Source: Chaetoderma sp. LZ-2023a
Taxonomy: Eukaryota > Mollusca > Caudofoveata > Chaetodermatida > Chaetodermatidae
Reading direction: 5' to 3'
Length of the DNA: 64,000 nt
Assembly (NCBI GenBank): GCA_034401795.1
Contig: CM067370.1
Coordinates: 53,990,880-54,054,879, forward strand
Shown here: piece after piece, positions 44,401 to 57,000 of the stretch
Layout: every line of letters begins with the position of its first letter
How positions within the stretch are numbered: position 1 is the first letter of the stretch
Program-made: the position numbers and the translations under genes
Notes under the pieces: generated by a model
What the model saw: only the letters and a program-made list of their open reading frames with translations
Database searches by the model: none
Told to the model about the DNA's origin: nothing

Positions 44401-47400
44401 GGGTAATTCGGATGCCATCACCCGTTAGAACATAATTCAGTTTGAATCACGGTCCAGACCATAATTTGGATGACATCACAGATTAGAATATAATTCAGCT
44501 TGAATAATGGTCCAGATCACAGGTTAATATAATTCAGCTTGAAGCACACTACAGACTGTAGTTCGGATGCCATCACATGCAAGAACATAATTCAGTTTGA
44601 ATCATGGTCCAGACCGTAATTCGGATGACATCACATGTTAGAATATAATTCAGCTTGAATCACACCACAGACTGTAGTTCGGATGCCATCACATGCAAGA
44701 ACATAATTCAGTTTTGAATCACAGCCCGACCGTAAATCGGATGACATCACATGCAAGAACATAATTCAGTTTGAAACACAGTCCCGACCATAATTCGGAT
44801 GACATCACATGCGAGAATATAATTCAAAATGAATCCCGGTCCAAACCGTAATTCGGATGACGACACATGCTAGAACATAATTCAGATTGAATCACAGTCC
44901 AGACCGTAATTCGGATGACATCACATGTTAGGACATAATTCAGTTTGAATCACGGTCCAGACCATAATTCGGATGACATCACATGCTAGAATGTAATTCA
45001 GATTGAATCCCGGTCCAGACTGTAATTGGGATGACATCAGATGACGTCACATGCTAAAACATAATGCATCAGACCGTAATTCAGATGACATCACGTTAGA
45101 ATATAATTCAGATTGAATCACAGTCCAGACCGTAATTCGGATGACATCACATGTTAGGACATATTTCGGTTTGAATCATGGTCCAGACCATAATTCGGAT
45201 CATATCATATGTTAGAAGCTAATTCAGATTGAACTCCGGTCCAGACCGTAATTCGGATGACGTCACATGCTAGCACATAATTCATATTGAATCACAGTCC
45301 AGACCGTAATTCGGATGACATCACATGTTAGGACATATTTCGGTTTGAATCATGGTCCAGACCATAATTCGGATCATATCATATGTTAGAAGCTAATTCA
45401 GTTTGAATCACGGTCCAGACCATAATTTGGATGACGGCATATGCTAGGACATAATTCAGTTTGAATCATGGGCCAGACCGTAATTCGGATCACATCACAT
45501 GTTAGGACATAATTCAGTTTTGAATCACAGTCCAGACCGTAATTCTGATGACGTCACATGCTAGAACATAATGCATCAGACCGTAATTCAGATGACATCA
45601 CATGGTAGAATATAATTCAGATTGAATTCTGGTCCAGACCGTAATTCGGATGACATCACATGCTAGAACATAATTCAATTTTGAATCACAGTCCAGACCG
45701 TAATTCGGTTGACATCACATGTTAGAACATAATTCAATCTTGAATCACATTCCAGACCGTAATCCGGATGACGTGACATGATAGGACATAATTCAGTTTG
45801 AATCACAGTCCAAACCGTAATTCGGATGGCATCACATGTTAAGACATATTTCAGTTTGAATAACGGTCCAGACCATAATTCGGATAATATCATATGTTAG
45901 AAGCTCATTCAGTTTGATTAACAGCCCAGACCGTAAGTCGGTTGACATCACATGTTAGAACATAATTCAATTTTGAATCACAGTCCAGACCATAATTCGG
46001 ATGACATCAAAAGTTAGAACCTAATTCAGTTTGAATCACGGTCCAGACCGGTAGAAGGTAATCCAGATTTAATCCCGGTCCAGACCGTAATTCGGATGAC
46101 GTTACATATTAGAACATAATTCAGTTTGAATCATGGTCCCGACCATAATTCGGATGACATCACACGCTAGAATGTAATTCAGATTGACTTCCGGTCCAGA
46201 CCGAATTCGTATGACGTCACATGCTAGAACATAATTCAGTTTGATCACAGTCCAGACTGTAATTCGGATGTCATCACCTGTTAGAATATAATTCAGTTTG
46301 AATCACAACCCAGACCGTAATTTGGATGACATCACATGTTAGAATATAATTCAGCTTGAATAACGGTCCAGACTGTAATTCGGATGACATCACATGCAAG
46401 AACATAATTCAGTTTGAATCACTGCCCAGACCGTAATTCGGATGACATCACATGTTAGAATTTAATTCAGCTTGAATCACACTCCAGACCATAATTCGGA
46501 TGCCATCACATGCAAGAACATAATTCAATTTTGAATCACAGTCCAGACCGTAATTCGGATGACATCACATGCAAGAACATAATTCAGTTTGAATCACGGT
46601 CCACACCGTAATTTGGATGACATCCCATGCAAGAACATAATTCAGTTTTGAATCACAGTCCAGACCGTGATTCGGATGACATCACATGTTAGAATATAAT
46701 TCAGCTTGAATAACACTCCAGACCGTAATTCGGATACCATCACATGCAAGAACATAATTCAATTTTGAATCACAGTCCAGACCGTAATTCGGATGACATT
46801 ACATGTTAGGACCGATGACATCATATGCGAGAATGAAATTCAGATTGAATCCCTGTCCAGACTGTAATTAGGATGGCGTCACATGCTAAAACATAATTCA
46901 GTTTGAATCACAGTCCAGACCGTAATTCGGATGGCATCACATGTTATGACATATTTTAGTTTAAATCATAGTCTAGACCGTAATTCGGATCAAATCATAT
47001 ATTAGAAGCTAATTCAGTTTGAATAACGGTCCAGACAGTAATTCGGTTGACATCACATGTTAGAACATAATTCAATTTTGATTCACATTCCAGACCGTAA
47101 TTCGGATGACATCACATGATAGAACATAATTCAGTTTGAATCAAAGTCCAGACCGTAATTCGGTTATGACATATTTCAGTTTGAATAACGGTCCAGACCA
47201 TAATTCGGATCATATCATATGTTAGAAGCTAATTCAGTTTGAACAACAGCCCAGACCGTGATTCGGTTGACATCACATGTTAGAACATAATTCAATTTTG
47301 AATCACAGTCCAGACCATAATTTGGATGTCATCAAAAGTTAGAACCTAATTCAGTTTGAATCACGGTGCAGACCGTAATTCGGATGACATCACATGCTAG

Positions 47401-47809
47401 AAGGTAATTCAGATTGAATCCAGGTCCAGACCGTAATTCGGATGATGTCACATATTAGAACATAATTCAGTTTGAATCATGGTCCCGACCATAATTCGGA
47501 TGACATCACATGCTAGAATGTAATTCAGATTGAATCACAGTCCAGACCGTAATTCGGATGACATCACATGCAAGAACATCATTCAGTTTGAATCACGGTC
47601 CAGACCGTAATTCGGATGACATCACATGTTAGAATATAATTCAGCCTGAATCACACTCCAGACCGTAATTCGGATGTCAACACACGCAAGAACATAATTC
47701 AGTTTTGAATCACAGTCCAGACCGTATTTCGGATGACATCACATGCAAGAACATAATTCAGTTTGAATCACGGTCCAGATCGTAATTCGGATGACATCAC
47801 ATGCTAGAA

Positions 47810-49017
47810 CATAATTCAGTCTTGAATCACAGTCCAGACTGTAATTCAGATGACATCACATGTTAGAATATAATTAATTTCGAATCACGGTCCAAACCGT
47901 AATTCGGATCATATATGTTAGAAGCTAATTCAGTTTGAATAATGGTCCAGACCGTAATTCGGATGACGTCACATGCTAGAACATAATGCATCAGACCGTA
48001 ATTCGAAGTACACCACATGCAAGAACATAATGCAGTTTTGAATCACAGGCCAGACCATAATTCGGATGGCATCACATGTTAGGACCGATGACATCACATG
48101 CTAGAAAGTAATTCAGATTGAATCCCTGTCCAGACCATAATTCGGATGACGTCACATGCTAGAACATAATTCAGTTTGAATCACAGTCCAGACTGTAATT
48201 CGGATGGCATCACATGTTAGGACATATTTCGGTTTGAATCACGGTCCAGACCGTAATTTGGATCATATATGTTAGAAGCTAATTCAGTTGGAATAACGGT
48301 CCAGACCGTAATTCGGGTGACATCACATGTTAAAACATAATTCAGTCTTGAATCACAGTCCAGACCGTAATTCGGTTGACATCACATGTTAGAACTTAAT
48401 TCAATTTTGAATCACAGGCCAGACCGTAATTCTGATAACATCAAATCTTAGAACCTAATTCAGTTTGAATCATGGTCCAGACCGTAATTCGGATGACGTC
48501 ATATGCTAGAACATAATTCATTTGAATCACAGTCCAGACCATAAGTCGGATCATATCACATGTTAGAATACAATTCAGTTTGAATAATGGTCCAGACCAT
48601 AATTCGGATGACGTCGCGTGTTAGAACATAATGCATCAGACCGTAATTCGGATGACATCACATGTTAGAATATAATTCAGATTGAATCCCGGTCCAGACC
48701 ATAATTCGGATGACGTCATGTTCTAGACCATAATTCAGTTTGAATCATGGGCCAGACTGTAATTCGGATGCCATCACATGCAAGAACATAATTCAGTTTT
48801 GAATTACGGTCCAGACCGTACTTCGGATGACGTCACATGTTAGGACATATTTCAGTTTGAATCACAGTCCAGACCGTAAGTCGGATCATATCATATGTTA
48901 GAAGCTCATTCAGTTTGAATCACAGCCCAGACCGTAATTCGGATGACATCACATGCTTGAATGTAATTCAGTTTGAATAATGGTCCCGACCATAATTCGG
49001 ATGAAGTCACATGCTAG
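47810..49017. repeat. Higher-order repeat in the array, copy 1
   Basis: Shares rare variants with 49,018-50,180, for example AATTCGAAGTACACCACATG at 48,001 and 49,211. Offset 1,210 bp, dropping to 1,153 bp after one 57-bp unit was lost in copy 2 near 49,640. Confidence 0.9.
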
Positions 49018-50180
49018 AACATAATACAGTCTTGAATCGCAGTCCAGACCGTAATTCGGATGACATCACATGTTAGAATATAATTAATTTCGAATCACGT
49101 TCCAAACCGTTATTCGGATCATATATGTTAGAAGCTAATTCAGTTTGAATAATGGTCCAGACCGTAATTCGGATGACGTCACATGCTAGAACATAATGCA
49201 TCAGACCGTAATTCGAAGTACACCACATGCAAGAACATAATGCAGTTTTGAATCACAGGCCAGACCATAATTCGGATGGCATCACATGTTAGGACCGATG
49301 ACATCACATGCTAGAAAGTAATTCAGATTGAATCCCTGTCCAGACCATAATTCGGATGACGTCACATGCTAGAACATAATTCAGTTTGAATCACAGTCCA
49401 GACTGTAATTCGGATGGCATCACATGTTAGGACATATTTCAGTTTGAATCACGGTCCAGACCGTAATTTGGATCATATATGTTAGAAGCTAATTCAGTTG
49501 GAATAACGGTCCAGACCGTAATTCGGGTGACATCACATGTTAAAACATAATTCAGTCTTGAATCACAGTCCAGACCGTAATTCGGTTGACATCACATGTT
49601 AGAACTTAATTCAATTTTGAATCACAGGCCAGACCGTAATTCTGATGACGTCATATGCTAGAACATAATTCAATTTGAATCACAGTCCAGACCATAAGTC
49701 GGATCATATCACATGTTAGAATACAATTCAGTTTGAATAATGGTCCAGACCATAATTCGGATGACGTCGCGTGTTAGAACATAATGCATCAGACCGTAAT
49801 TCGGATGACATCACATGTTAGAATATAATTCAGATTGAATCCCGGTCCAGACCATAATTCGGATGACGTCATGTTCTAGACCATAATTCAGTTTGAATCA
49901 TGGGCCAGACTGTAATTCGGATGCCATCACATGCAAGAACATAATTCAGTTTTGAATTACGGTCCAGACCGTACTTCGGATGACGTCACATGTTAGGACA
50001 TATTTCAGTTTGAATCACAGTCCAGACCGTAAGTCGGATCATATCATATGTTAGAAGCTCATTCAGTTTGAATCACGGCCCAGACCGTAATTCGGATGAC
50101 ATCACATGCTTGAATGTAATTCAGTTTGAATAATGGTCCCGACCATAATTCGGATGAAGTCACATGCTAGAACATAATAC
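49018..50180. repeat. Higher-order repeat in the array, copy 2
   Basis: Near-identical to the preceding 1.2 kb, unlike neighbouring units, which differ at many sites. Recent duplication by unequal exchange or slippage is the simplest reading. Confidence 0.9.
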
Positions 50181-51598
50181 AGTCTTGAATCGCAGTCCAG
50201 ACCGTAATTCGGAAGACATCACATGTTAGAATATAATTCATTTTGAATCACGGTCCAGACCGTAATTCGGATGACGTAACATGCTAGAACATAATTCAGT
50301 TTGAATCATAGGCCAGACCATAATTCGGATCACATCACATGTTAGAATATAATTCACATTGAATAACGGTCCAGACCGTAATTCGAATGCCACCATATGC
50401 AAGAACATAATGCAGTTTTGAATCACAGGCCAGACCATAATTCAGATGACATCACATGTTAGGACCGATGACATCACATGCGAGAACGTAATTCAGATTG
50501 AATCCATGTCCAGACCGTAATTCGGATGACGTCACATGCTAGAACATAATTCAGTTTGAATCACAGTCCAGACCCTAATTCCGATGACGTCACATGCTAG
50601 AACATAATTCGGTCTTGAATCACAGTCCAGACCGTAATTCGGATCATATGATATGTTAGAAGCTAATTCAGTTTGAATAACGGTCCAGACCGTAATTCGG
50701 ATGACGTCACATGCTAGAACATAAATCGGTCTTGAATCACAGTCCAGACCGCGATTCGGATTACATCACATGTTAGAACATAATGCAGTTTGAATCACGG
50801 TCCAGACCGTAATTCGGATGACATCACATGTTAAAATATAATTCAGCTTGAATAACGGTCTAGACTGTAATTCCGAGGACACCACATGCAAGAACATAAT
50901 TCAGTTTTTAACCACAATCCAGTATATTCGGATCATATGACATCTTAGGACATAATTCAGTTTGAATCACGGTCCAGACCGTAATTCGGATCACATCATA
51001 TGTTAGAATATAATTCAGTTTCAATAACGGTCCAGAACGTAATTCGGATACCATTACATGCAAGAACATAATTCAGTTTTGAATCACGGTCCAGACCGTA
51101 GTTCGAATGACATCACATGTTAGGACATAATTCAGTTTGAATCACAGTCCAGACCGTAATTCGGATCACATCATATGTTAGAATATAATTCAGTTTGAAT
51201 AACGGTCCAGAACGTAATTCGGATACCATCACATGCAAGAACATAATTCAGTTTTCAATCACGGTCCAGACCGTAGTTCGAATGACATCACATGTTAGGA
51301 CATAATTCAGTTTGAATAACGGTCCAGACTGTAATTCGGATAGCATCTTACTGCTAGAACGTAGTTCGTTATTCAGTCTATAGATCTGGCTGCACACTCT
51401 ATATACACATGCGCGCCATCCTTCTAGAATTTTATTCAGTTTTAATTACAGTCCAGACCGTAATTCGGATTGAATCTTATTGCTAGAACGTAGTTCGTTA
51501 TTCAGTTTATATGTAGGCCAGCATACTATTTATGTACATGTCACGGGTTCAGTGGTTTCCCATTGCCAACAACGAGAACGCTTATAGTTGATGTGATC

Positions 51599-51632
<34 letters not shown>
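51599..51632 (+). repeat. (TCAA)n tail of the minus-strand LINE
   Basis: Eight or nine TCAA units. Read on the minus strand, (TTGA)n follows the end of the LINE coding part, as a microsatellite tail typical of LINE 3' ends. Confidence 0.8.
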
Positions 51633-51634
<2 letters not shown>

Positions 51635-52307
51635 ATTCTATTTCTGTGAGAAGGCTAAAAACCTGTAATGACAGATTCCTAATTTCCGTTATCAATTCTG
51701 TAATAAAACATGGGATTTATATTGCCAGCTCGATAGTTATAGTATAGGGGTTGGTTATCCCATAGTTTATCTAATTTTGTTTCAAATGGTATCATGGTTG
51801 TTGCTTCTATAACATGGTTGAGAAGACTGTTCCATAAGTCCACGATACAATGTTTAAAACAGTATTTTTGTATGTTTAAACGTGATCTGGATTTGTATAA
51901 TTTAGCCTGTGTCCCCTGGTTCTTGAGCCTGATCGAAATTCAAAAAGGTTGCACACTTCTGGATCATATTTTTTGTTATAATTTTGTGAGCTTCAATTAT
52001 GTCTCCTCGTACTCTACGGCATGCAAGAGTTGGTATATTAAGGACCCTGAGCCTAGTCTCATAATTTAGGTTTGATAGTCCTGAGACACTTTTTGTCACC
52101 CTTCGCTGAACATTTTCTAACAGCTCTATATGTTTCTTGAGATAGGGGCTCCAAACCTGATTAGCAAATTCCAGATGTGGCCGCACTAATGATGTATACA
52201 GGGTTCTAAATATGTTTGTGTCAAGGGATACAAATATGCGCCTTATTACACCCATAATGGAGTTGGCTTTATTAACTTTATCTATTATGTGCTTCTCGAA
52301 ACATATA

Positions 52308-53964
52308 CACCTGTGCAAAAGTTAAGCACCACCCTATTTTTACGCACATGCGAGGGTATATTCATGTGCTATGAAGAAAGCAATAGCATAAACATTTATG
52401 TAACCATCCATCTTAGTGCAAGAAGTAATAATGCAACTAGAGGAATGCTGATTATGATGGTGGGGAAACACTGTATGTTTTTGTTTGAACTTGAAAACGA
52501 GGCCTGAATATGGTTACGTTGACACAACTGACAACTATTGCCCTACAGTTGACACACGTGGCTAGATTGTCATTAATGGTGTCTGAAAACGAAGTTTAAC
52601 ATCTGTGCACGAGTTTGAGACTGTCATTATTAATACCGGGTATATCCACCTTGTGCCTGGATGACGGCCTGGACACGACGTCTCATGCTGGTCACCAACC
52701 GACTGATACGCCATTGTGGTATTCGTTGCCATTCAAGATGGAGTGCGTCTGTTAATTCCTGTAGGTTCTGCACAGGAGGATCCCTCCTTCTCACCATGTT
52801 TCCCAGAATGTCCCAGATATGCTCAATAGGGTTCATGTTAGGGCTCCTTGCTGGCCATGGTAGGGTTTCGATGGCATTCTGGCGGAGGTATTCATGCACA
52901 GCTCTAGCACGATGTGGTCGGGCGTTGTCATCCATGAATATAGGGTGGGTTCCAGGTGCATGATTTACAAAATGAGGGACCACAACTCTATCCAGTATGG
53001 AATCTTGATATCTTTGTCCATTTAGTGTTCCAGGTACAGTCAACAGATCCAGCTTACAATCAAATGAGATGCACCCCCATATCATAACGGAACCTCCACC
53101 AAATGGAACTTCTTCCATGATGTTACGTTGGTCGAACGCCGTGCGTCTGGACCTCCATACACGAGTTCGACAATCTGTGGCATGAAGCAGGAACCGACTT
53201 TCATCGGACCAGTGTTCCCGTCTCCAGGATCTCATGTTCCACTGTCTTCTTTCGTTGAACCACCTCAGACGCTCCTCTTAGTGGTGTGCAGTGAGGAGAG
53301 GACGTCTGACAGGTCTCCTAGCTTTCATGCCAGCAGCATACAGTCTCCTTTTGACGGTAGACATTGACACTCTATTGCGCGTTTCCCATTGCTGGCGGAG
53401 CACTCTGCTGTTGGTGAATGGAGATCTCCTAACAAGGCGTACTAGGGCTCGATCATCACGGGCAGTAGTCTTCTTCGGTCTTCCAGATCTAGGCCTGTCC
53501 TTCACCTCGTTAGTTTGCCCATGTTTTGCAATCAAACGACTGATTACAGTATGGTTAATGTTCAGCTGTCTGCCAATCTCTCTGCATGACATACCAGTGG
53601 TATGCATGCCTATGATTTGCCATTTCACACGATCACTTAACCTTCGTCTTGCCATAGCGGTTCACAATCAAGAGCTAATTCTCTCTGTACAAATAAACCA
53701 CGGTCATGAACACAAAATTCCTAATCTTGTCGCCTAAATCTGTATGTAATGTTCTACACCTCAAACTGGACTTTTACATAGCTGAACACGTGTGCTGTTT
53801 CCCGCCACGCACGGACATCAAGCGGCGTGAAGTCATGCATGCATGTGCATTTCGTACTTGGAATTATGTCAGCTAACGCGGGGACAAAATGTATGGCAGC
53901 CTAGTTGTACCATCATGTTTCTACGGTCTATTGTTTTTGCTGGTGCTTAACTTTTGCACAGGTG
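52308..53964 (-). mobile_element. Tc1/mariner transposon, 1,657 bp
   Basis: Perfect 24-bp terminal inverted repeats starting CACCTGTGCAAAAGTTAAGC at 52,308-52,331 and complementary at 53,941-53,964. TA lies on both sides (52,306-52,307 and 53,965-53,966), the Tc1/mariner target. One transposase gene occupies the minus strand. It sits in the middle of the LINE RT sequence. Length and organisation are those of a full Tc1 element, and only one stop interrupts the transposase, so the insertion is fairly young. Confidence 0.95.
52630..53655 (-). pseudogene. Tc1-type transposase, one in-frame stop
   Basis: 341 codons, the normal length for Tc1 transposases. The first 125 codons carry two helix-turn-helix DNA-binding domains (about residues 6-50 and 72-115) joined by a G-R-P-K-K AT-hook-like motif (about 58-62). 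Codon 126 (53,280-53,278) is TAA, and translation in the same frame continues without change to the end. The catalytic domain has W-S-D-E-S-R-F with Asp 151, F-M-D-D-N-A-R-P-H with Asp 243 and N-P-I-E-H with Glu 278, so 34 residues separate the last two (DD34E). The G-G-G-S-V-M-I-W-G box is intact. It would cut and paste the element at TA sites. Confidence 0.92.
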
Positions 53965-54600
53965 TATAGTTTATCATCAATAATAACACCTATATCCTTC
54001 TCATCCTCGCTTGGATTAATAGGGGACCCGTCTTTACCGAGAATATAGCTACGATTTTGTAAATTGGTTTTGCCAATTCGCATAGATTTACACTTATCAG
54101 CATTAAATTGGAGTAACCATTCACTGGTCCATTCGTTTAACAAGTATATATCTTGTTGCATTTCGTTAGCATCATCATTGGATTTTATGTCATCCGCATA
54201 CAGGTATATTTCACTATTGTTAGCTATCACATTAGGTAAGTCATTTATATATAAAACAAACTGGTCCTAAAACTGATCCCTGTGGTATCCCGCTAAATAC
54301 TGATTTCCATTCTGAGGGGTCATCACTAATGATTATTCTCTGGCTACGCTGTGACAAGAAGCTATCTATCGATTTAATAATCTGTGGGTTGATGTGATAT
54401 AGATTCAGTTTATGTACAAGTCTGCGATGGGGAACCTTGTCAAATGCATTCAAAAATCAAAATATGCAACGTCCACCATACCACCATCACCATCCAATAT
54501 TTGTAACCATTTATCCACTACCGTCAATAACTGCAGTGTGGTGGACCTACCTGGGATGAAACCAAATTGACATTTGACATATCTTGATATTTATTTGGAC

Positions 54601-55700
54601 GGAGATAAAGAAGTTGAAGATGATTGATTCAACATATACGTATGCTAGGTGACCTGCAATTAAACACATTTGTTAAATACTAACGAGAATACGGACCTAA
54701 TAACATGGCTAAACAGTTAACGTATAGTAGTTAGAACAAGTGGCCATTAGATGGCATAATACAGTGTCTGTTGTAGGCAAATTTGCCCATTCTGTTATTA
54801 ATACTGACATTTTAATCATTACAATCATCCTCTCATTTTAGTGGTAATTATTCAATTATTCTCTGCATCGTCACACGCATGTACATGTATAATAGTAATT
54901 CATAATAAGTGTGTAGGCCTATAGGAAGTACAGCGGTTTATCAGTACCGTTTTTCAATACAGTAAACCCTGTATATAACGGACACTTCCATTTGGGGCAA
55001 ATGAAGGTGGTTCCTTAAGACACGTGGTCTTATTAACATCCATCTTAACGACCTACCATCATTTGTTACCAACAGTTATTTATCATAACAAATAAGGTGT
55101 AGTAAGTGAACAGTTGTCTATAGTGACGACTTTTAATGGCTCATACAGTGTCCAGAATAGACACGTTTTTCTGTATATTTAGTACAAAATCAAACCCATT
55201 TGTAGGTATGAAGGCGCAGTTGAAAAAAATCTCTGTGGTCAGTTTGTGTTAAAATATTATTTAATGAAATATAACATTCGTTAAACATACGATTAGAAAG
55301 ATTTTGGGAATACATTCTAGAATAACCAACGGTACATGTATGACTAAGATATTGATATATTTGTTTTGTGATGTGTTTTATGCAGCGTGATTATATATGA
55401 ATTTCATGTGACCCATTGAATTGTTTCTATGAAGCTACTGCTTTTAAGTTATGTTTGCGGCGATTTTGAACAATTGTTGCTGGCGCCCCTTCAGACAAAA
55501 AGCAAAAAATGGAAACATCAATATTCCTTATCTAACATACATAGAGAATAGTTTTATCACTGTTTCCAAAATTGTACCCACAGTTTTTGCAAATGTCGGG
55601 GCCAGGCGTGGTGTTGCATATCTGAGGGGGCCAGACATACAGTCATCGCGAAAGCTGTCATTGTGGTAATCCTCGAGCTCTGGGTCATCGGCTGGTCGCC
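54601..55700. other. No gene recognised; possible pogo-like end at 54,957
   Basis: AT-rich. TA then CAGTAAACCCTGTATATAAC at about 54,957 parallels the sequence at position 9 of the window (see 11-130). Nothing else is recognised. Confidence 0.4.
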
Positions 55701-55705
55701 GATCC

Positions 55706-55736
55706 GGAGGGAGGGAGGGAGAGAGGGAGAGAGGGA

Positions 55737-55804
<68 letters not shown>
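55706..55804 (+). repeat. GGGA/(GA)n microsatellite
   Basis: GGGA-rich lead followed by about 30 GA dinucleotides, with one GC interruption near 55,793. It adjoins the 5' limit of the gypsy fossil. Confidence 0.95.
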
Positions 55805-55824
55805 CAATTGAGAAGATAAATGGT

Positions 55825-57000
55825 CCAACTTCCTGGGTATCGCTGTAATTGTCCCCAAGCCTAAAGCGCCAGATGAAATTCGAATGTGTGTTGACATGAG
55901 GCAGCCTAACTTTGAGATCATTCGAGAGCAGCATATAACGCCCACAGTACAAGATGTCCAGAACAAGTTAAATGGTGCAAGTATTTTTTCTAAGCTTGAT
56001 CTGAGAAATGCCTATCACCAGTTAGAGCTGGATCCTGAGTCCAGAGACATCACAACTTTCTCGACCCATATTGGTTTGAGACGGTATAAGAGGTTATCTT
56101 ATGGTGTCAACAGTGCGTCAGAAGTGTTCCAGAATGTGATCGCACAGGTGATTGAAGGTATTCCAGGTTGCATGAATATCTCAGACGACATTCTCATCTT
56201 TGGAGCTGATCGAGTTTTGCATGACCAAGCACGTATAGCAGTGTTTGATAGATTACTTGAGAGAGGCCTAACTCTGAATGCAGCGAAGTGTGAGTTTCAT
56301 AAGTCATCCCATGAGTTCTTTGGTTTTGTATTTTCGAAGATGGGTATGTCATCTGATCCATGAAAGGTTACAGCTTTGACAGAGATGTCACCACCGCAGT
56401 CCAATCAGGAAGTACAGAGTATGTTAGGCATGGCTAACTACAGCGCAAGATTTATCCCAGAGTTTTCAACCATTACAGCACCGATCAGAGAATTGACTCA
56501 TAAAGATGTACGGTTTGAATGAGGTCATAACACAGCAAAATGCAGTTAAAAAGATTAGGTCAGCGTTATCAAGAAATCCAGTCTTAACATATATTGATGT
56601 ACACAAACAAACAGAGGTGATTGTCGATGCATCATCAGTAGGTCTTGGCGCGGTACTGGTACAGTATGATGATGCAACAAATCCAATGCTTGTAGCCTAT
56701 GGTACCATATGGTAGCAGATCACTGACTCCAGTTGAACAAAAGTATTGTCAGCTTGAACGTGAGGGGCTAGCTGTGGTGTGGTCCTGTGAGCACTTTCAT
56801 TTATATACGTATGGGCAACAAGTAACTGTTGTAATGGATCACAAGCTACATGCTAGGTATATATGGTAATTCAAAGTCAAAACTACAAGCAAGACTGGAG
56901 CGCTGGTCCTTGAGACTACAGCTTTATACCTTCAAACTAGTTTATCGAAGTGGTAAAAGTAATCCAGCTGATTACTTATCCCGTCATCCCCTCAGTACAG
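55825..57000 (+). pseudogene. Gypsy reverse transcriptase and RNase H
   Basis: RT blocks I-R-M-C-V-D-M-R-Q (near 55,880), F-S-K-L-D-L-R-N-A-Y-H-Q (near 55,995), L-S-Y-G-V-N-S-A (near 56,095), I-S-D-D-I-L-I-F (near 56,180, in the place of the catalytic box) and L-N-A-A-K-C-E-F. RNase H has V-D-A-S-S-V-G-L-G-A-V-L near 56,625 and L-V-Y-R-S-G-K-S-N-P-A-D-Y-L-S-R near 56,940. Fossil. Confidence 0.85.

Larger units (their letters stand above)
41690..51533. mobile_element. Giant fold-back element with satellite arms
   Basis: The two outer ends are inverted copies over more than 200 bp. AACTACGTTCTAGCAATAAG at 41,731 matches the complement of 51,471-51,490. The blocks with CTAGAAGGATGGCGCG and GTATATAGAGTGTGCAG also match inverted (41,799-41,835 versus 51,390-51,426). 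Inside, both arms are arrays of a 58-bp unit in opposite orientation: about 0.9 kb on the left and 7.1 kb on the right. They surround a 1.8-kb core without coding capacity. This is the architecture of fold-back transposons (Drosophila FB, sea urchin TU, Galileo): long inverted repeats made of tandem subrepeats. No transposase or clear target duplication was found, so mobility is inferred only. Confidence 0.7.
44401..51533 (-). repeat. Right arm: 58-bp satellite array (about 120 units)
   Basis: The unit runs from AATTCAGTTTGAATCACGG through TCCAGACCGTAATTCGGA and TGACATCACATG to TTAGAACATA, 58 bp in the commonest form, with 57- to 59-bp and shortened variants (AGGACCGATGACATC junctions, AATGCATCAGACCG junctions). 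Main variants differ at TGACATCA versus TGACGTCA, GTTAGAA versus GCAAGAA versus GCTAGAA, and a GATCATATCATATG type. Variants are interspersed, not blocked, except in the recent duplication at 47,810-50,180. Confidence 0.95.
51599..54600 (-). mobile_element. 5'-truncated LINE (CR1/Jockey-like) split by a Tc1 element
   Basis: Minus-strand blocks from 5' to 3': F-G-F-I-P-G-R-S-T-T (near 54,560), V-D-V-A-Y-F-D-F (near 54,475), A-F-D-K-V-P-H-R (54,447 down), G-I-P-Q-G-S-V-L-G-P (54,291 down), L-Y-A-D-D (54,203-54,189) and W-L-L-Q-F-N-A-D-K-C. After the Tc1 insertion come the thumb and C-terminal part (52,290-51,700) with L-Y-T-S-L-V-R-P-H-L-E and W-N-S-L-L-N-H-V, and then the (TTGA)n tail. Endonuclease and 5' half are missing. 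Single-base frame changes are visible near 54,460 and 54,265 and one at the insertion border, so it was already dead or died independently of the Tc1. Confidence 0.85.

Noticed and set aside
44401-51345. CRISPR array
   Set aside because: Units are contiguous 58-bp repeats without unique spacers, the whole unit varies, and the context is eukaryotic.
55663-55966. Glu/Arg- and Leu/Ser-repeat open frames
   Set aside because: Products of the (GA)n array on both strands.
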